DNA of 64,000 nt from Nitrospiria bacterium (lineage in GTDB: Bacteria; Nitrospirota; Nitrospiria; DASWJH01): contig DASWJH010000097.1 of NCBI GenBank assembly GCA_036397255.1, forward strand, positions 1 through 64,000, in the 5' to 3' direction. The position numbers and the translations under genes were made by a program. The notes under the pieces are model-generated. The model did not search any database, was not told the DNA's origin, and worked only from the letters and a program-made list of their open reading frames with translations. Positions within the stretch are counted from its first letter, which is position 1. Each line of letters opens with the position of its first letter. This document shows positions 34,603-42,300 of the stretch, piece by piece.

Positions 34603-35724
34603 ATGCGAATTAAAATAAACGGAAAAGAAGAGGAAGTCCAAGAAAAAACAGTATTGGCCCTTTTAAAAACAAAGGAGATCGAACCTCAAATGGTCTCCGT
34701 GGAATTCAATTCAAAAATTCTCAACCGGGAGGATTTTTCTCAGACTAATCTTAAAGAGGGAGATAGAATTGAGTTTCTTTTCTTTATGGGAGGAGGAGAA
34801 CCCGGTGTTCCTCAAGACGTGGTGGAACTCATTGGGAACACGCCTATGGTTCCTCTGCGACGGGTTGGAGAAGGAAAAAGAGCCGATCTTTTTGCAAAGA
34901 TTGAATTTTTTAACCCGGGCGGAAGTGTGAAGGACCGGATTTGCCTGAGCATGATCGATGAAGCTGAGAAACAAGGAAAAATCCGCCCAGGATCCACTAT
35001 TATTGAACCGACCAGTGGAAACACAGGGATCGGGCTTGCGCTGGTTTCAGCGGTTCGAGGGTATAAACTTATTTTGGTAATGCCCGAGAGTATGAGTATG
35101 GAGCGAGCCAGTCTTCTTTCTTCCTATGGATCCCAATTGGTTCTAACCCCAGGCTGGGAAGGCATGAGAGGTGCAATTAAGGAAGCCCAAAGCATTTTGG
35201 AGCAGAATCCAAGCTATTTTATGCCCAATCAATTTGAAAATCCTGCAAACCCAGCTATTCATCGTGCCACTACCGCTCTCGAAATTTGGGATGATATGGA
35301 TGGAAAGGTGGATGCTTTCGTGGTGGGGGTGGGAACGGGGGGAACCATCACAGGTGTTGGGGAGGTTTTGAAAGAGAGAAACCCAAGGGTCAAAATTATT
35401 GCTGTTGAACCAACCACCTCTCCTGTTCTCTCGGGAGGAGATCCTGGTCCTCATAAAATTCAGGGCATTGGGGCGGGGTTTATTCCAAAAATTTTGAACC
35501 GCCAGGTTTTGGATCAAATTATTACCGTGGAAGATGATGAAGCTTATCGAATGGCAAAGCTCTTGGCTAAAAAAGAAGGGTTGCTGGTTGGCATTTCTTC
35601 GGGAGCCAACGTACATGCTGCCCTTCAGGTGGCGCAGGAGTTGGGCCCTGGAAAGCGGGTGGTTACCTTGTTGCCGGATACAGGGGAACGTTACATTAGC
35701 ATTGAAAAATATTTTAATATTTAG
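34603..35724 (+). CDS. ThiS-type sulfur carrier fused to cysteine synthase
   Basis: The start at 34603 is fixed by the promoter and GGAG upstream (373 aa). Residues 1-65 are a full ThiS/MoaD ubiquitin-fold carrier ([12 protein letters not shown]... LKEGDRIEF) ending in FMGGG, as free ThiS proteins do. The reading frame then continues directly into a complete CysK/CysM-type PLP enzyme: [20 protein letters not shown] with PLP Lys near 110, [22 protein letters not shown] and [12 protein letters not shown]. Free carriers need the Gly-Gly end to be a C-terminus for adenylation, so the fusion must either be cleaved or the carrier domain act in another way. It heads a locus with two E1 enzymes and a JAMM protease. 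GGAGGAGGAG, which encodes the glycines, could also act as an internal ribosome-binding site, but no well-spaced start follows. Confidence 0.88.
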   Translation: MRIKINGKEEEVQEKTVLALLKTKEIEPQMVSVEFNSKILNREDFSQTNLKEGDRIEFLFFMGGGEPGVPQDVVELIGNTPMVPLRRVGEGKRADLFAKIEFFNPGGSVKDRICLSMIDEAEKQGKIRPGSTIIEPTSGNTGIGLALVSAVRGYKLILVMPESMSMERASLLSSYGSQLVLTPGWEGMRGAIKEAQSILEQNPSYFMPNQFENPANPAIHRATTALEIWDDMDGKVDAFVVGVGTGGTITGVGEVLKERNPRVKIIAVEPTTSPVLSGGDPGPHKIQGIGAGFIPKILNRQVLDQIITVEDDEAYRMAKLLAKKEGLLVGISSGANVHAALQVAQELGPGKRVVTLLPDTGERYISIEKYFNI

Positions 35725-35747
35725 GGAGTGGTTTGTAAAAGGAACCC

Positions 35748-36548
35748 ATGGGTTTTTCAGAAGAACAGATTGAACGGTATAGTCGCCATATTTTATTACC
35801 CGAAGTAGGTGGCAAGGGTCAAAAGAAAATTGGGGAAGCCAAAGTTTTCATTGTTGGGGCAGGGGGGTTAGGCTCTCCGGTTGCCCTTTATTTGGCGGCC
35901 GCGGGAATCGGGACTTTGGGGATGGTCGATGGGGATGTGGTCGACGTGTCTAACCTGCAAAGACAAGTCATTCATCATACCCAGGATGTGGGTGTTTTGA
36001 AGGTTCGTTCTGCCAAAAAAAAGATTGAAGAAATGAATCCCGATGTGAAGGTTGTAGTCTTTGAAGAACATCTCCACTCAAAGAATATTCTTTCTTTGAT
36101 CCGAGATTATGATATTTTAATCGATGGGACTGACAACTTTCCGGCAAAATTCTTAATCAATGATGCTGCTGTTTTAAGCCAAAAACCTTTGATTCATGGA
36201 GGTATTCTGCGTTTTGAGGGTCAGGCCATGACCATTATTCCTAATCAAACTGCTTGTTATCGATGCATATTTAAAGGGCCTCCTCCTTCTGGCCTGGTTC
36301 CTAGTTGTCAGGAGGCAGGTGTGCTGGGGGTTTTGGCCGGCTTAATCGGGACCATTCAGGCGACGGAGGTGTTAAAATTAATTCTGAATATTGGGAACCC
36401 TCTTTTTAATAGGATTTTAGTCTATGATGCTCTGAAGGTCCGTTTTAGAGAAGTTCCCGTCAAGCGGAACCCTGCCTGCCCGGTTTGTGGAGAAAAACCG
36501 ACCATTACCGAGTTGGTAGACTATGAACAAGAGGTCTGCAGGATTTAA
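35748..36548 (+). CDS. ThiF/MoeB-family E1-like adenylyltransferase, copy 1
   Basis: This 266-residue protein activates the C-terminal glycine of a sulfur carrier by adenylation. Seen are RYSRHILLPEVGGKGQKKI, VGAGGLGSPVALYLAAAGIG (ATP site), DVSNLQRQ, DGTDNFPAKFLIND, zinc-binding CYRC and CPVC pairs, and SCQEAGVLG with the candidate catalytic Cys. It lacks the C-terminal rhodanese domain of MoeZ. It is 23 bp after the ThiS-CysK fusion gene and is closely similar to the E1 at 38411-39220, so the two probably arose by duplication. Its carrier partner may be the fused ThiS domain or the MoaD protein. Confidence 0.9.
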   Translation: MGFSEEQIERYSRHILLPEVGGKGQKKIGEAKVFIVGAGGLGSPVALYLAAAGIGTLGMVDGDVVDVSNLQRQVIHHTQDVGVLKVRSAKKKIEEMNPDVKVVVFEEHLHSKNILSLIRDYDILIDGTDNFPAKFLINDAAVLSQKPLIHGGILRFEGQAMTIIPNQTACYRCIFKGPPPSGLVPSCQEAGVLGVLAGLIGTIQATEVLKLILNIGNPLFNRILVYDALKVRFREVPVKRNPACPVCGEKPTITELVDYEQEVCRI

Positions 36549-36613
36549 TGATCGTTTTACGTTTTGTTATTCCAGGTTAACCCCTTCCGATGGGAAGGGT
36601 CAAATGAGAAGAA

Positions 36614-37861
36614 ATGGCTAAAATGAAAGGGTTAAAATGTCGTGAGTGTGGAAAGGGCTATCCCCTTGATCCCATCCATGTTTGCGAGTTTTGTTTTGGT
36701 CCTTTGGAAGTGGTTTACAATTATTCAGAAATTGCGAATCAATTTTCCCGAAAGGATATTCTGAGTGGCCCCAATAGCCTTTGGCGTTATCATGCGCTTC
36801 TCCCTGTGGAAGGTCCACCCACGGTTGGGCTTCACGGGGGGTTTACTCCGATGCTGCATGCCAAGAATCTCGGGAAATACTTGGGATTAGATGAGCTTTA
36901 CCTGAAAAATGACACGGTTAATCATCCCACCCTTTCTTTTAAAGACCGGGTGGTTGCCGTTGCTTTGACCCGGGCAAAGGAATTCGGGTTTTCTACCGTT
37001 GCCTGTGCTTCTACGGGGAATCTTGCCAATTCGGTGTCTGCTCATGCCGCTGAAGCCCAATTGAGGTGTTTTGTCTTTATTCCAAGCGATTTGGAGATGG
37101 GGAAGATTCTCGGTAATTTAATTTTTAAACCCACGGTGGTGGCCGTTGAAGGCACCTATGACGATGTGAATCGGTTGTGCAGCGAAATCGCGGGGGAGTA
37201 CCCTTGGGCTTTTGTGAACATTAATGTCAGGCCTTATTATTCGGAAGGGTCAAAAACCTTGGCGTTCGAAACCGCTGAGCAACTGGGGTGGAATGCACCG
37301 CAACACGTGGTGGTTCCCATTGCTTCAGGCTCACTTTTGACTAAAATTTGGAAGGGACTCAAGGAGTTTGAAACGTTAAAGTTCATTGATCCCATTCAAA
37401 CCCGAGTTCATGGAGCTCAGGCGGAGGGATGTTCACCCGTGGCCAGCGCCTTTCAGGAAGGACGGGATTTTATCAAACCGGTGAAACCCAAAACCGTTGC
37501 AAAATCCTTGGCCATTGGCAATCCAGCTGATGGATTTTATGCTATCAAAACCGCCCGTGAGAGCAATGGGGTAATTGAAATGGTGAATGATCCCGAAATT
37601 GTAGAGGGAATTCAGCTGTTGGCTCAGACCGAAGGGGTGTTTGCGGAAACCGCGGGAGGGGTGACCATTGCCGTCCTCCGGAAATTGGTAAAACAAGGGG
37701 TGATTCAAAAGGGAGAGGTAACCGTTGCCTATATTACCGGGAATGGTTTGAAAACACAGGAGGCAGTTCGACATGTGGTAGATGAACCCACCCGGATTCG
37801 ACCCAGCCTTTCTGATTTTGAGAACACCTTTGGTTTGGACCAAGAAAAGGAAAAAAAATAA
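36614..37861 (+). CDS. thrC: Threonine synthase (PLP enzyme)
   Basis: The 415 residues start with a zinc-ribbon-like segment (LKCRECGKGYP, CEFCFGPL, about 5-33), followed by the PLP Lys motif HPTLSFKDRVVA, ACASTGNLANSV and PIASGSLLTKIW. It belongs to fold-II threonine synthases, converting O-phosphohomoserine to threonine. The stop is directly followed by the MoaD-like gene (ATG at the next base), so they are tightly coupled. Sitting inside a sulfur-carrier locus, it might instead or additionally accept a sulfur nucleophile and make homocysteine; that is inference. ATG 36623 is a possible alternative start. Confidence 0.85.
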   Translation: MAKMKGLKCRECGKGYPLDPIHVCEFCFGPLEVVYNYSEIANQFSRKDILSGPNSLWRYHALLPVEGPPTVGLHGGFTPMLHAKNLGKYLGLDELYLKNDTVNHPTLSFKDRVVAVALTRAKEFGFSTVACASTGNLANSVSAHAAEAQLRCFVFIPSDLEMGKILGNLIFKPTVVAVEGTYDDVNRLCSEIAGEYPWAFVNINVRPYYSEGSKTLAFETAEQLGWNAPQHVVVPIASGSLLTKIWKGLKEFETLKFIDPIQTRVHGAQAEGCSPVASAFQEGRDFIKPVKPKTVAKSLAIGNPADGFYAIKTARESNGVIEMVNDPEIVEGIQLLAQTEGVFAETAGGVTIAVLRKLVKQGVIQKGEVTVAYITGNGLKTQEAVRHVVDEPTRIRPSLSDFENTFGLDQEKEKK

Positions 37862-38137
37862 ATGGCTGTTAAAGTTAGAATTCCAACCCCTCTTCGAAAG
37901 TTAACATCGGGATTGGGGGAAATCAAAATCGAAGGAACCACTGTTCAGGAAATTATCGATAATTTGGAAAAAGAGTACCCTGGAATGAGAGAGAGACTTT
38001 GTGATGAAGGGGGAGAGCTTAGGCGTTTTGTTAATTTTTATTTGAACGAGCAGGATATACGTTTTATCAAAGGGAAGGAAACCCCCCTCCAGGAGGGGGA
38101 TGAGATTTCGATCGTTCCTGCCATTGCGGGAGGTTGA
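37862..38137 (+). CDS. MoaD/ThiS-family sulfur carrier protein
   Basis: This 91-residue ubiquitin-fold protein has VKVRIPTPLRKLTSG at the start, an LEKEYPGMRERL helix, RFVNFYLNEQDIRF strands and ends in DEISIVPAIAGG. The free terminal Gly-Gly is the site of adenylation and thiocarboxylate formation. Length and the NEQDIR segment resemble CysO and other amino-acid-biosynthetic carriers more than molybdopterin MoaD. It begins immediately after thrC and is followed by the NIL gene and the second E1. Confidence 0.9.
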   Translation: MAVKVRIPTPLRKLTSGLGEIKIEGTTVQEIIDNLEKEYPGMRERLCDEGGELRRFVNFYLNEQDIRFIKGKETPLQEGDEISIVPAIAGG

Positions 38138-38159
38138 TGTTTAACACCGAGGAAACCAC

Positions 38160-38399
38160 ATGGCAAGTCTAAAAGTTCATATTACATTTCCTGAAGAGAA
38201 AATAAAAGAGCCAATCATTTATCTGGTGGGCCAGGAATACAAAGTCGTCACCAATATTCGAAAGGCCGACGTCACTGAAAAAACGGGGTGGGTGGATTTG
38301 GAGCTCGTTGGTGATCCTAAGGAAATTGAACGGGCGGTAGAGGGTATTAAGAAAAAGGGCGTTAAGGTTGATCCCATCGAACGAAATATTATTGAGTGA
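38160..38399 (+). CDS. Stand-alone NIL domain protein
   Basis: This 79-residue protein corresponds to one NIL domain (VHITFPEEKIKEPIIYLVGQEYKVVTNIRKADVTEKTGWVDLELVGDPKEIERAV), the ACT-like fold found at the end of MetN and in proteins needed for homocysteine formation in methanogens. GAGGAAACCAC precedes the ATG. Its end overlaps a potential GTG of the next gene. Its place between the carrier and the E1 suggests a role in methionine or homocysteine metabolism. Confidence 0.85.
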   Translation: MASLKVHITFPEEKIKEPIIYLVGQEYKVVTNIRKADVTEKTGWVDLELVGDPKEIERAVEGIKKKGVKVDPIERNIIE

Positions 38400-38410
38400 A
38401 GGGGAAAAAA

Positions 38411-39220
38411 ATGGGGAGTAGTTTTTCTGATGAAGAAATACAACGGTACAGCCGGCACATCATCCTCCCCGAAGTAGGGGGAAAGGGCCAAAAGAAAATC
38501 AAGGAATCAAAGGTTTTTTGTGTGGGGGCGGGAGGTCTTGGTTCCCCGGCGGCGCTTTATCTGGCCGCTGCGGGGGTGGGAACATTGGGGATTATTGATG
38601 CCGACCATGTTGACCTCTCTAACCTGCAACGGCAGATTCTTCATTCGACAAAAAACGTTAATCAACTCAAGGTGGAATCCGCCAAAGAAACCCTTAATGG
38701 AATTAATCCTCACACGGAAGTGAAAATGTATCCCACCAAACTGTCTTCCGATAATATTCTTGATCTGATACGGGATTACGATGTGGTGATGGATGGTTCG
38801 GATAATTTCCCCACCCGTTTTCTCGTGAATGATGCCTGTTTTTTTATGAAGAAACCCCTGGTTTCCGGAAGTATATTCCGTTTTGAAGGGCAAGTAACCA
38901 GCCTCAAGGCTTTTGTCGATGGTAATCCCTGTTACCGGTGCCTCTACCCCGAACCTCCTCCTTCGGGTTTAGTTCCCAGTTGCCAGGAAGCGGGAATTTT
39001 GGGTGTTTTGGCCGGGACCATTGGCGTCATTCAGGCGACGGAAGTTTTGAAGGAGATTTTGGGAATTGGTGAAACACTCTATCATCGATTAATGCTTTAT
39101 GATGCCCTAGAAATGAAATTCAGAGAAGTTAAAACGCTGAAAGACCCTCAGTGTATTCTCTGCGGACCAAACCCCAAAATTACCAAATTGATCGATTACG
39201 AAATTTCTTGTACGATTTAA
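38411..39220 (+). CDS. ThiF/MoeB-family E1-like adenylyltransferase, copy 2
   Basis: I use ATG 38411 (AAGGGG six bases upstream) rather than the earlier GTG. This 269-residue enzyme has the same layout as copy 1: RYSRHIILPEVGGKGQKKI, VGAGGLGSPAALYLAAAGVG, DLSNLQRQ, DGSDNFPTRFLVND, CYRC, SCQEAGILG and CILC. Similarity to copy 1 runs over the whole length, with more than half of positions identical by eye. The position after MoaD and NIL suggests it serves the free MoaD carrier while copy 1 serves the fused ThiS. Confidence 0.9.
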   Translation: MGSSFSDEEIQRYSRHIILPEVGGKGQKKIKESKVFCVGAGGLGSPAALYLAAAGVGTLGIIDADHVDLSNLQRQILHSTKNVNQLKVESAKETLNGINPHTEVKMYPTKLSSDNILDLIRDYDVVMDGSDNFPTRFLVNDACFFMKKPLVSGSIFRFEGQVTSLKAFVDGNPCYRCLYPEPPPSGLVPSCQEAGILGVLAGTIGVIQATEVLKEILGIGETLYHRLMLYDALEMKFREVKTLKDPQCILCGPNPKITKLIDYEISCTI

Positions 39221-39290
39221 ATTTTTGTGATATGGAGGGCAGGGTCGATCTGATGCCCTATGGCGGTTCCTTCAAAATTACCATAAACGA

Positions 39291-39737
39291 ATGTTAACCA
39301 TTTCCCGTTCCCTTTACGATACCATCATTTCCCATGCCCAGGCTGAAGCCCCTAACGAGTGTTGCGGCCTATTGGTGGGTCGAGAGGGACAAATCAGCCA
39401 TATCTATCGGATTCGAAATCTGGAAGATTCGGATCGAATCCGGGAATTGAAAATTCCTTCTGACCGGGCCGTCCGTTACTTTATGGATGAACGCCAAATG
39501 ATGGATGCCATGACCAATATGCGGGATAACCGTTTAGACCTTCTTGCTATTTATCATTCCCATCCCCGGACCGAGGCCTACCCCTCCGCAACGGATATCC
39601 GTTTGGCGTATTACCCGGATTCGTTTTATTTGATTGTCTCCCTGGAGAACCCAAAACAGCCTGATGCCAATCTATTTCGCATTGTCGATGGAAAGGTAAC
39701 CCCTCAGACCCTAAAGATATTAGAAAACGGTGCATAA
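39291..39737 (+). CDS. JAMM/Mov34 metalloprotease (Mec-like)
   Basis: The 148-residue protein has the complete JAMM zinc site: Glu in APNECCGLLVG, then HSHPRTEAYPSATD (HxH-x7-SxxD). In mycobacteria the homologous Mec+ removes cysteine from the CysO carrier after CysM has joined it. Here it may release an amino acid from MoaD, or cut the ThiS-CysK fusion after its glycines. It ends the locus, 70 bp after the second E1. Confidence 0.9.
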   Translation: MLTISRSLYDTIISHAQAEAPNECCGLLVGREGQISHIYRIRNLEDSDRIRELKIPSDRAVRYFMDERQMMDAMTNMRDNRLDLLAIYHSHPRTEAYPSATDIRLAYYPDSFYLIVSLENPKQPDANLFRIVDGKVTPQTLKILENGA

Positions 39738-40045
39738 ACCGGCTCGCTTTATCTCCATCCTTGGTATCCCCCTTTTGTGAAAGTCCTTTGGCCAATGAGG
39801 GAAAAGGTTTTCACTTAAATTCCGATTCTATGTAGCGTTCCCGAATTTGGCCGTCCCCCCTTTTAAGGAACCCATAGGATTAAATATTCTATATTTTTCA
39901 ATTGGTTATATTTATTTTTTAGCCTCATGGCCCTCACTTGGTTTGAAAGTTGCAACTATAAGCTTCAAAAACTATCCTCGGAAGGCTTTTTAAGCGGGTG
40001 GTTTTAACCTAATTTTTTATCGCCTCACGGGCGAGGGGATTTAGC
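39738..40045. other. Intergenic region
   Basis: These 308 bases hold no gene or clear promoter. TATAAG near 39957 could be a -10 box, but no -35 box is correctly spaced. Confidence 0.4.
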
Positions 40046-40480
40046 ATGATTCGGATGAGCGCCATATTTTTAGTGACCATTTTTACCACCCTTTCTGCAA
40101 CTGCTGAGGGAGACTGGATTTCCAAACCTGAAGGGAAATGGCTCAAAGTCAGGGCCACAGCGTATGAGCCCTCCGAGCGCTCCTGCGGAGTATGGGCCGA
40201 TGGCATTACGTCAACAGGGATTCCTGCCCGGGTGGGGACCATTGCAGTTGATCCAACGGTTATACCCCTTGGTAGTCGGTTATTTGTTCCGGAATACGGC
40301 TGGGGTGTTGCTGAAGATGTGGGAGGTGCCATTAAAGGGAAACGGATTGATGTGTTTTTCTGGACCGTTGAAGAAGCGTTGGATTGGGGGATTCAGGATC
40401 TGGATGTGTTCGTGATGCCTGGGGACGCCCCCTCTTTTACGGAGAACGATACTCCCATGGGGGGACACAGGATTATTTGA
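40046..40480 (+). CDS. Exported 3D-domain protein
   Basis: This 144-residue protein has a signal peptide (SAIFLVTIFTTLSATAEG) and a 3D domain, KVRATAYEPSERSCG, IAVDPTVIPLGSRLFVPEYG and AEDVGGAIKGKRIDVFF. The three Asp residues that name the domain are visible. 3D domains form the double-psi barrel of MltA-like lytic transglycosylases and of Gram-positive resuscitation-type proteins, so a peptidoglycan-acting role in the periplasm is likely. Confidence 0.85.
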   Translation: MIRMSAIFLVTIFTTLSATAEGDWISKPEGKWLKVRATAYEPSERSCGVWADGITSTGIPARVGTIAVDPTVIPLGSRLFVPEYGWGVAEDVGGAIKGKRIDVFFWTVEEALDWGIQDLDVFVMPGDAPSFTENDTPMGGHRII

Positions 40481-40514
40481 ACCTGTGGGTTGAGAAATCA
40501 ATGAGGAGAATCTC

Positions 40515-40712
40515 ATGCCTCTTCGTATCTTGAGTAAAGAAAAAACTTTAAAGAAGCTGAACGAACGCTCATGCTTAAAATGTAATGGGCCGCTGATTCC
40601 AGAATCGGTGAATACCGAAGAGGGATCTTCCCGGACTTTAAGGTGTATCGTGTGTGGAGAAGTGGTTGATCCGGTGATCCTTGCCAACCGTTGGAAACGG
40701 GATGCCGCTTAG
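40515..40712 (+). CDS. Small zinc-ribbon protein
   Basis: This 65-residue protein carries CLKCNG and CIVCGEVV, two CxxC pairs about 27 residues apart, forming a likely zinc ribbon. ATGAGGAGAATCTC before the ATG gives a good ribosome-binding site. I do not recognise a family. It is 34 bp after the 3D-domain gene and probably shares its transcript, which ends at the terminator at 40929. Confidence 0.6.
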   Translation: MPLRILSKEKTLKKLNERSCLKCNGPLIPESVNTEEGSSRTLRCIVCGEVVDPVILANRWKRDAA

Positions 40713-40871
40713 CCCTTCGGCCCGGTGCATGCCCTTTTCGTCAGGAACATAAAGCGGAGAGGATGGTCAATTTGAGAGGTTTTGTTCATTTCTTATGGGT
40801 TTTCTATTTTTTTTTGATTCATTTAGACAGAAAGAAGTTTTAAGTTTGAAACAGCTCATCTTCCACAAACA

Positions 40872-40899
40872 GTACTATTTCTTTTTTTTGAAATAGTAC
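40872..40899. repeat. Perfect inverted repeat with T8 loop
   Basis: GTACTATTTC (40872-40881) and GAAATAGTAC (40890-40899) are exact complements around eight T residues. The T run is in the loop, not after the stem, so it is not a standard terminator. It lies between convergent genes. Confidence 0.6.
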
Positions 40900-40928
40900 C
40901 CCGTCCTCAAACTCCTGCCTCTCTCTCT

Positions 40929-40959
40929 GAAAGGGACCCGAAAGGGTCCCTTTCGTTTT
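40929..40959 (+). terminator. Strong intrinsic terminator
   Basis: GAAAGGGACCC, loop GAAA, GGGTCCCTTTC, then GTTTT. The 11-bp stem is perfect and closed by a GNRA-type tetraloop. It ends the plus-strand 3D-domain/zinc-ribbon transcript before the convergent tat genes. Confidence 0.8.
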
Positions 40960-41011
40960 GAAGGCCTTGATCAAAGGCAAATCGTTAGATGGTTTTCCGA
41001 GCCCCTTCAAT

Positions 41012-41740
41012 TTAGACCTTTGTTTTAGATTCTTTTCTTGAGAAAAGACGGGCGCTGAGGATTCCGAGTTCAAACAACACAATGATGGGCCCTGCCATTA
41101 AGACCTGGTTAAAAATATCCGGGGTGGGGGTCAAAATGGCTGCAAAAATAAAAGCGAATAGAATGGCATAACGCCGGTGATGGGAAAGGGTCTGAGGGGC
41201 GACGACTCCCATCATGGAAAGAAGGGTGATGACCAAGGGGAGTTGAAAAATCACAGCAAAAGCCAGAAGGAATTTGATGACAAAATCAATGTATAACCCA
41301 ACGGATAAGGTCGGTTGTATTCCCGCTTTTTCTCCAAAGCTGATTAGAAAATTGAGCCCAAACGGAAGAACGATCCCCCAACAAAAAAGCAACCCTAGAA
41401 TAAAAAAGATTACCGAGAAAAAGAGAAAAAAGAGACCGTACTTTTTTTCTTTTTTAAATAGCCCAGGGGCAATAAAAGCCCATGCCTGATAAAGTAGAAA
41501 AGGAAATGAAATGAAAAGGCCTCCCAATAGGGCTACCTTTAAATTGGCCCAAAAAGCCTCGGCCGGTGAGAGGAAAACCAAATCCGTTTTTAAGGGACGT
41601 TTGATCCAGGAAAGCAAATAGTCCGACACAAAAAAGGCAGCTGTAAAACAGATTAAAAGAGCGCCTAAGCTTTTGATTAATCGGTTTCTAAGTTCTTCAA
41701 GGTGGCCAACCAGCGGCAATTTTTTTTCGGTGTTACTCAC
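41012..41740 (-). CDS. tatC: Sec-independent translocase subunit TatC
   Basis: This 242-residue protein (GTG 41740, overlapping the tatA stop by eight bases, with AAAGGA nine bases upstream) has the conserved HLEELRNRLIKSL start, six membrane segments, FLSPAEAFWANLKVALLGG and FELGILSARLF near the end. TatC recognises twin-arginine signal peptides and exports folded proteins. A longer reading with 23 more residues from 41809 would run through tatA and is not preferred. Confidence 0.93.
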   Translation of the reverse strand: MSNTEKKLPLVGHLEELRNRLIKSLGALLICFTAAFFVSDYLLSWIKRPLKTDLVFLSPAEAFWANLKVALLGGLFISFPFLLYQAWAFIAPGLFKKEKKYGLFFLFFSVIFFILGLLFCWGIVLPFGLNFLISFGEKAGIQPTLSVGLYIDFVIKFLLAFAVIFQLPLVITLLSMMGVVAPQTLSHHRRYAILFAFIFAAILTPTPDIFNQVLMAGPIIVLFELGILSARLFSRKESKTKV

Positions 41741-42008
41741 TGGTTTTTTCCTTTGGGTCGGGAGGTTTGGGCTCGGTGGGTTCCGGAGGATGGATTTCGG
41801 TTCCCCCAATGGATCTGGGTTTTTCCTTTTCCCTGTCTTCGGAATAAAGGTCTTTTTCGATGGACCCTTTAAGGTCTTCGCTCATCCGGCGGAGTTCAGC
41901 GATTCCTCTTCCGATGGATTTGGCCAGTTCCGGAATTTGCCGGGGTCCTAAAATAATGAGGGCCAGGACCAAAATCAAAATCAGTTCTGGGAGCCCTATT
42001 CCAAACAC
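41733..42008 (-). CDS. tatA: Twin-arginine translocase TatA/TatB family protein
   Basis: The 91-residue protein has the short N-terminal membrane helix followed by the hinge and amphipathic helix (MFGIGLPELILILVLALIILGPRQIPELAKSIG, broken at GPRQ) and a charged, proline-rich tail. The Glu at position 8 and the GP hinge are typical. Whether it acts as TatA or TatB is unclear; LPELILILVLALIILGPRQIPELAKSIGRGIAEL has TatB-like traits. It is translationally coupled to tatC. Confidence 0.9.
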   Translation of the reverse strand: MFGIGLPELILILVLALIILGPRQIPELAKSIGRGIAELRRMSEDLKGSIEKDLYSEDREKEKPRSIGGTEIHPPEPTEPKPPDPKEKTSE

Positions 42009-42014
42009 GCTTTC

Positions 42015-42281
42015 CTAGTTCCTTTTAAGTTTAGCCCGTAGATACGGATCATTTAGACCCGAAGACCGGTGTTGCCGAAGGAGAAGTGCCATCTGGTCTT
42101 TGGTGAGTAATTTTTCTTTTTGAAGTTTCTTTTTTTCCAATTCTTCTTGTGGTGTGAGGGTTTTTCGCTTGTTGAGTTTACCTAATCTTTTTTCCAGGTG
42201 TTTATGCGTGTCTTGAAGGGTCTGGATCTGTTGATTGACCGCCCCCGGGTTTATAAAGGGTTTTTGATCAATTGAAGACAT
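42015..42281 (-). CDS. Small charged helical protein (DUF465/YdcH-like)
   Basis: ATG 42281 is preceded by AGGAGGTGGAAG, so the protein is 88 residues. HKHLEKRLGKLNKRKTLTPQEELEKKKLQKEKLLTKDQMALLL is the basic helical-hairpin pattern of the YdcH/DUF465 family, with extra N- and C-terminal residues. The function of the family is unknown. It sits between rimI and tatA, only six bases before tatA, so it is part of one minus-strand operon. Confidence 0.65.
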   Translation of the reverse strand: MSSIDQKPFINPGAVNQQIQTLQDTHKHLEKRLGKLNKRKTLTPQEELEKKKLQKEKLLTKDQMALLLRQHRSSGLNDPYLRAKLKRN

Positions 42282-42300
42282 CTTCCACCTCCTATGTGGT

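Noticed and set aside
41741-41809. N-terminal extension of TatC by 23 residues
   Set aside because: The extra residues run through the tatA tail and have no ribosome-binding site; GTG 41740 has AAAGGA upstream and the usual TatC length.
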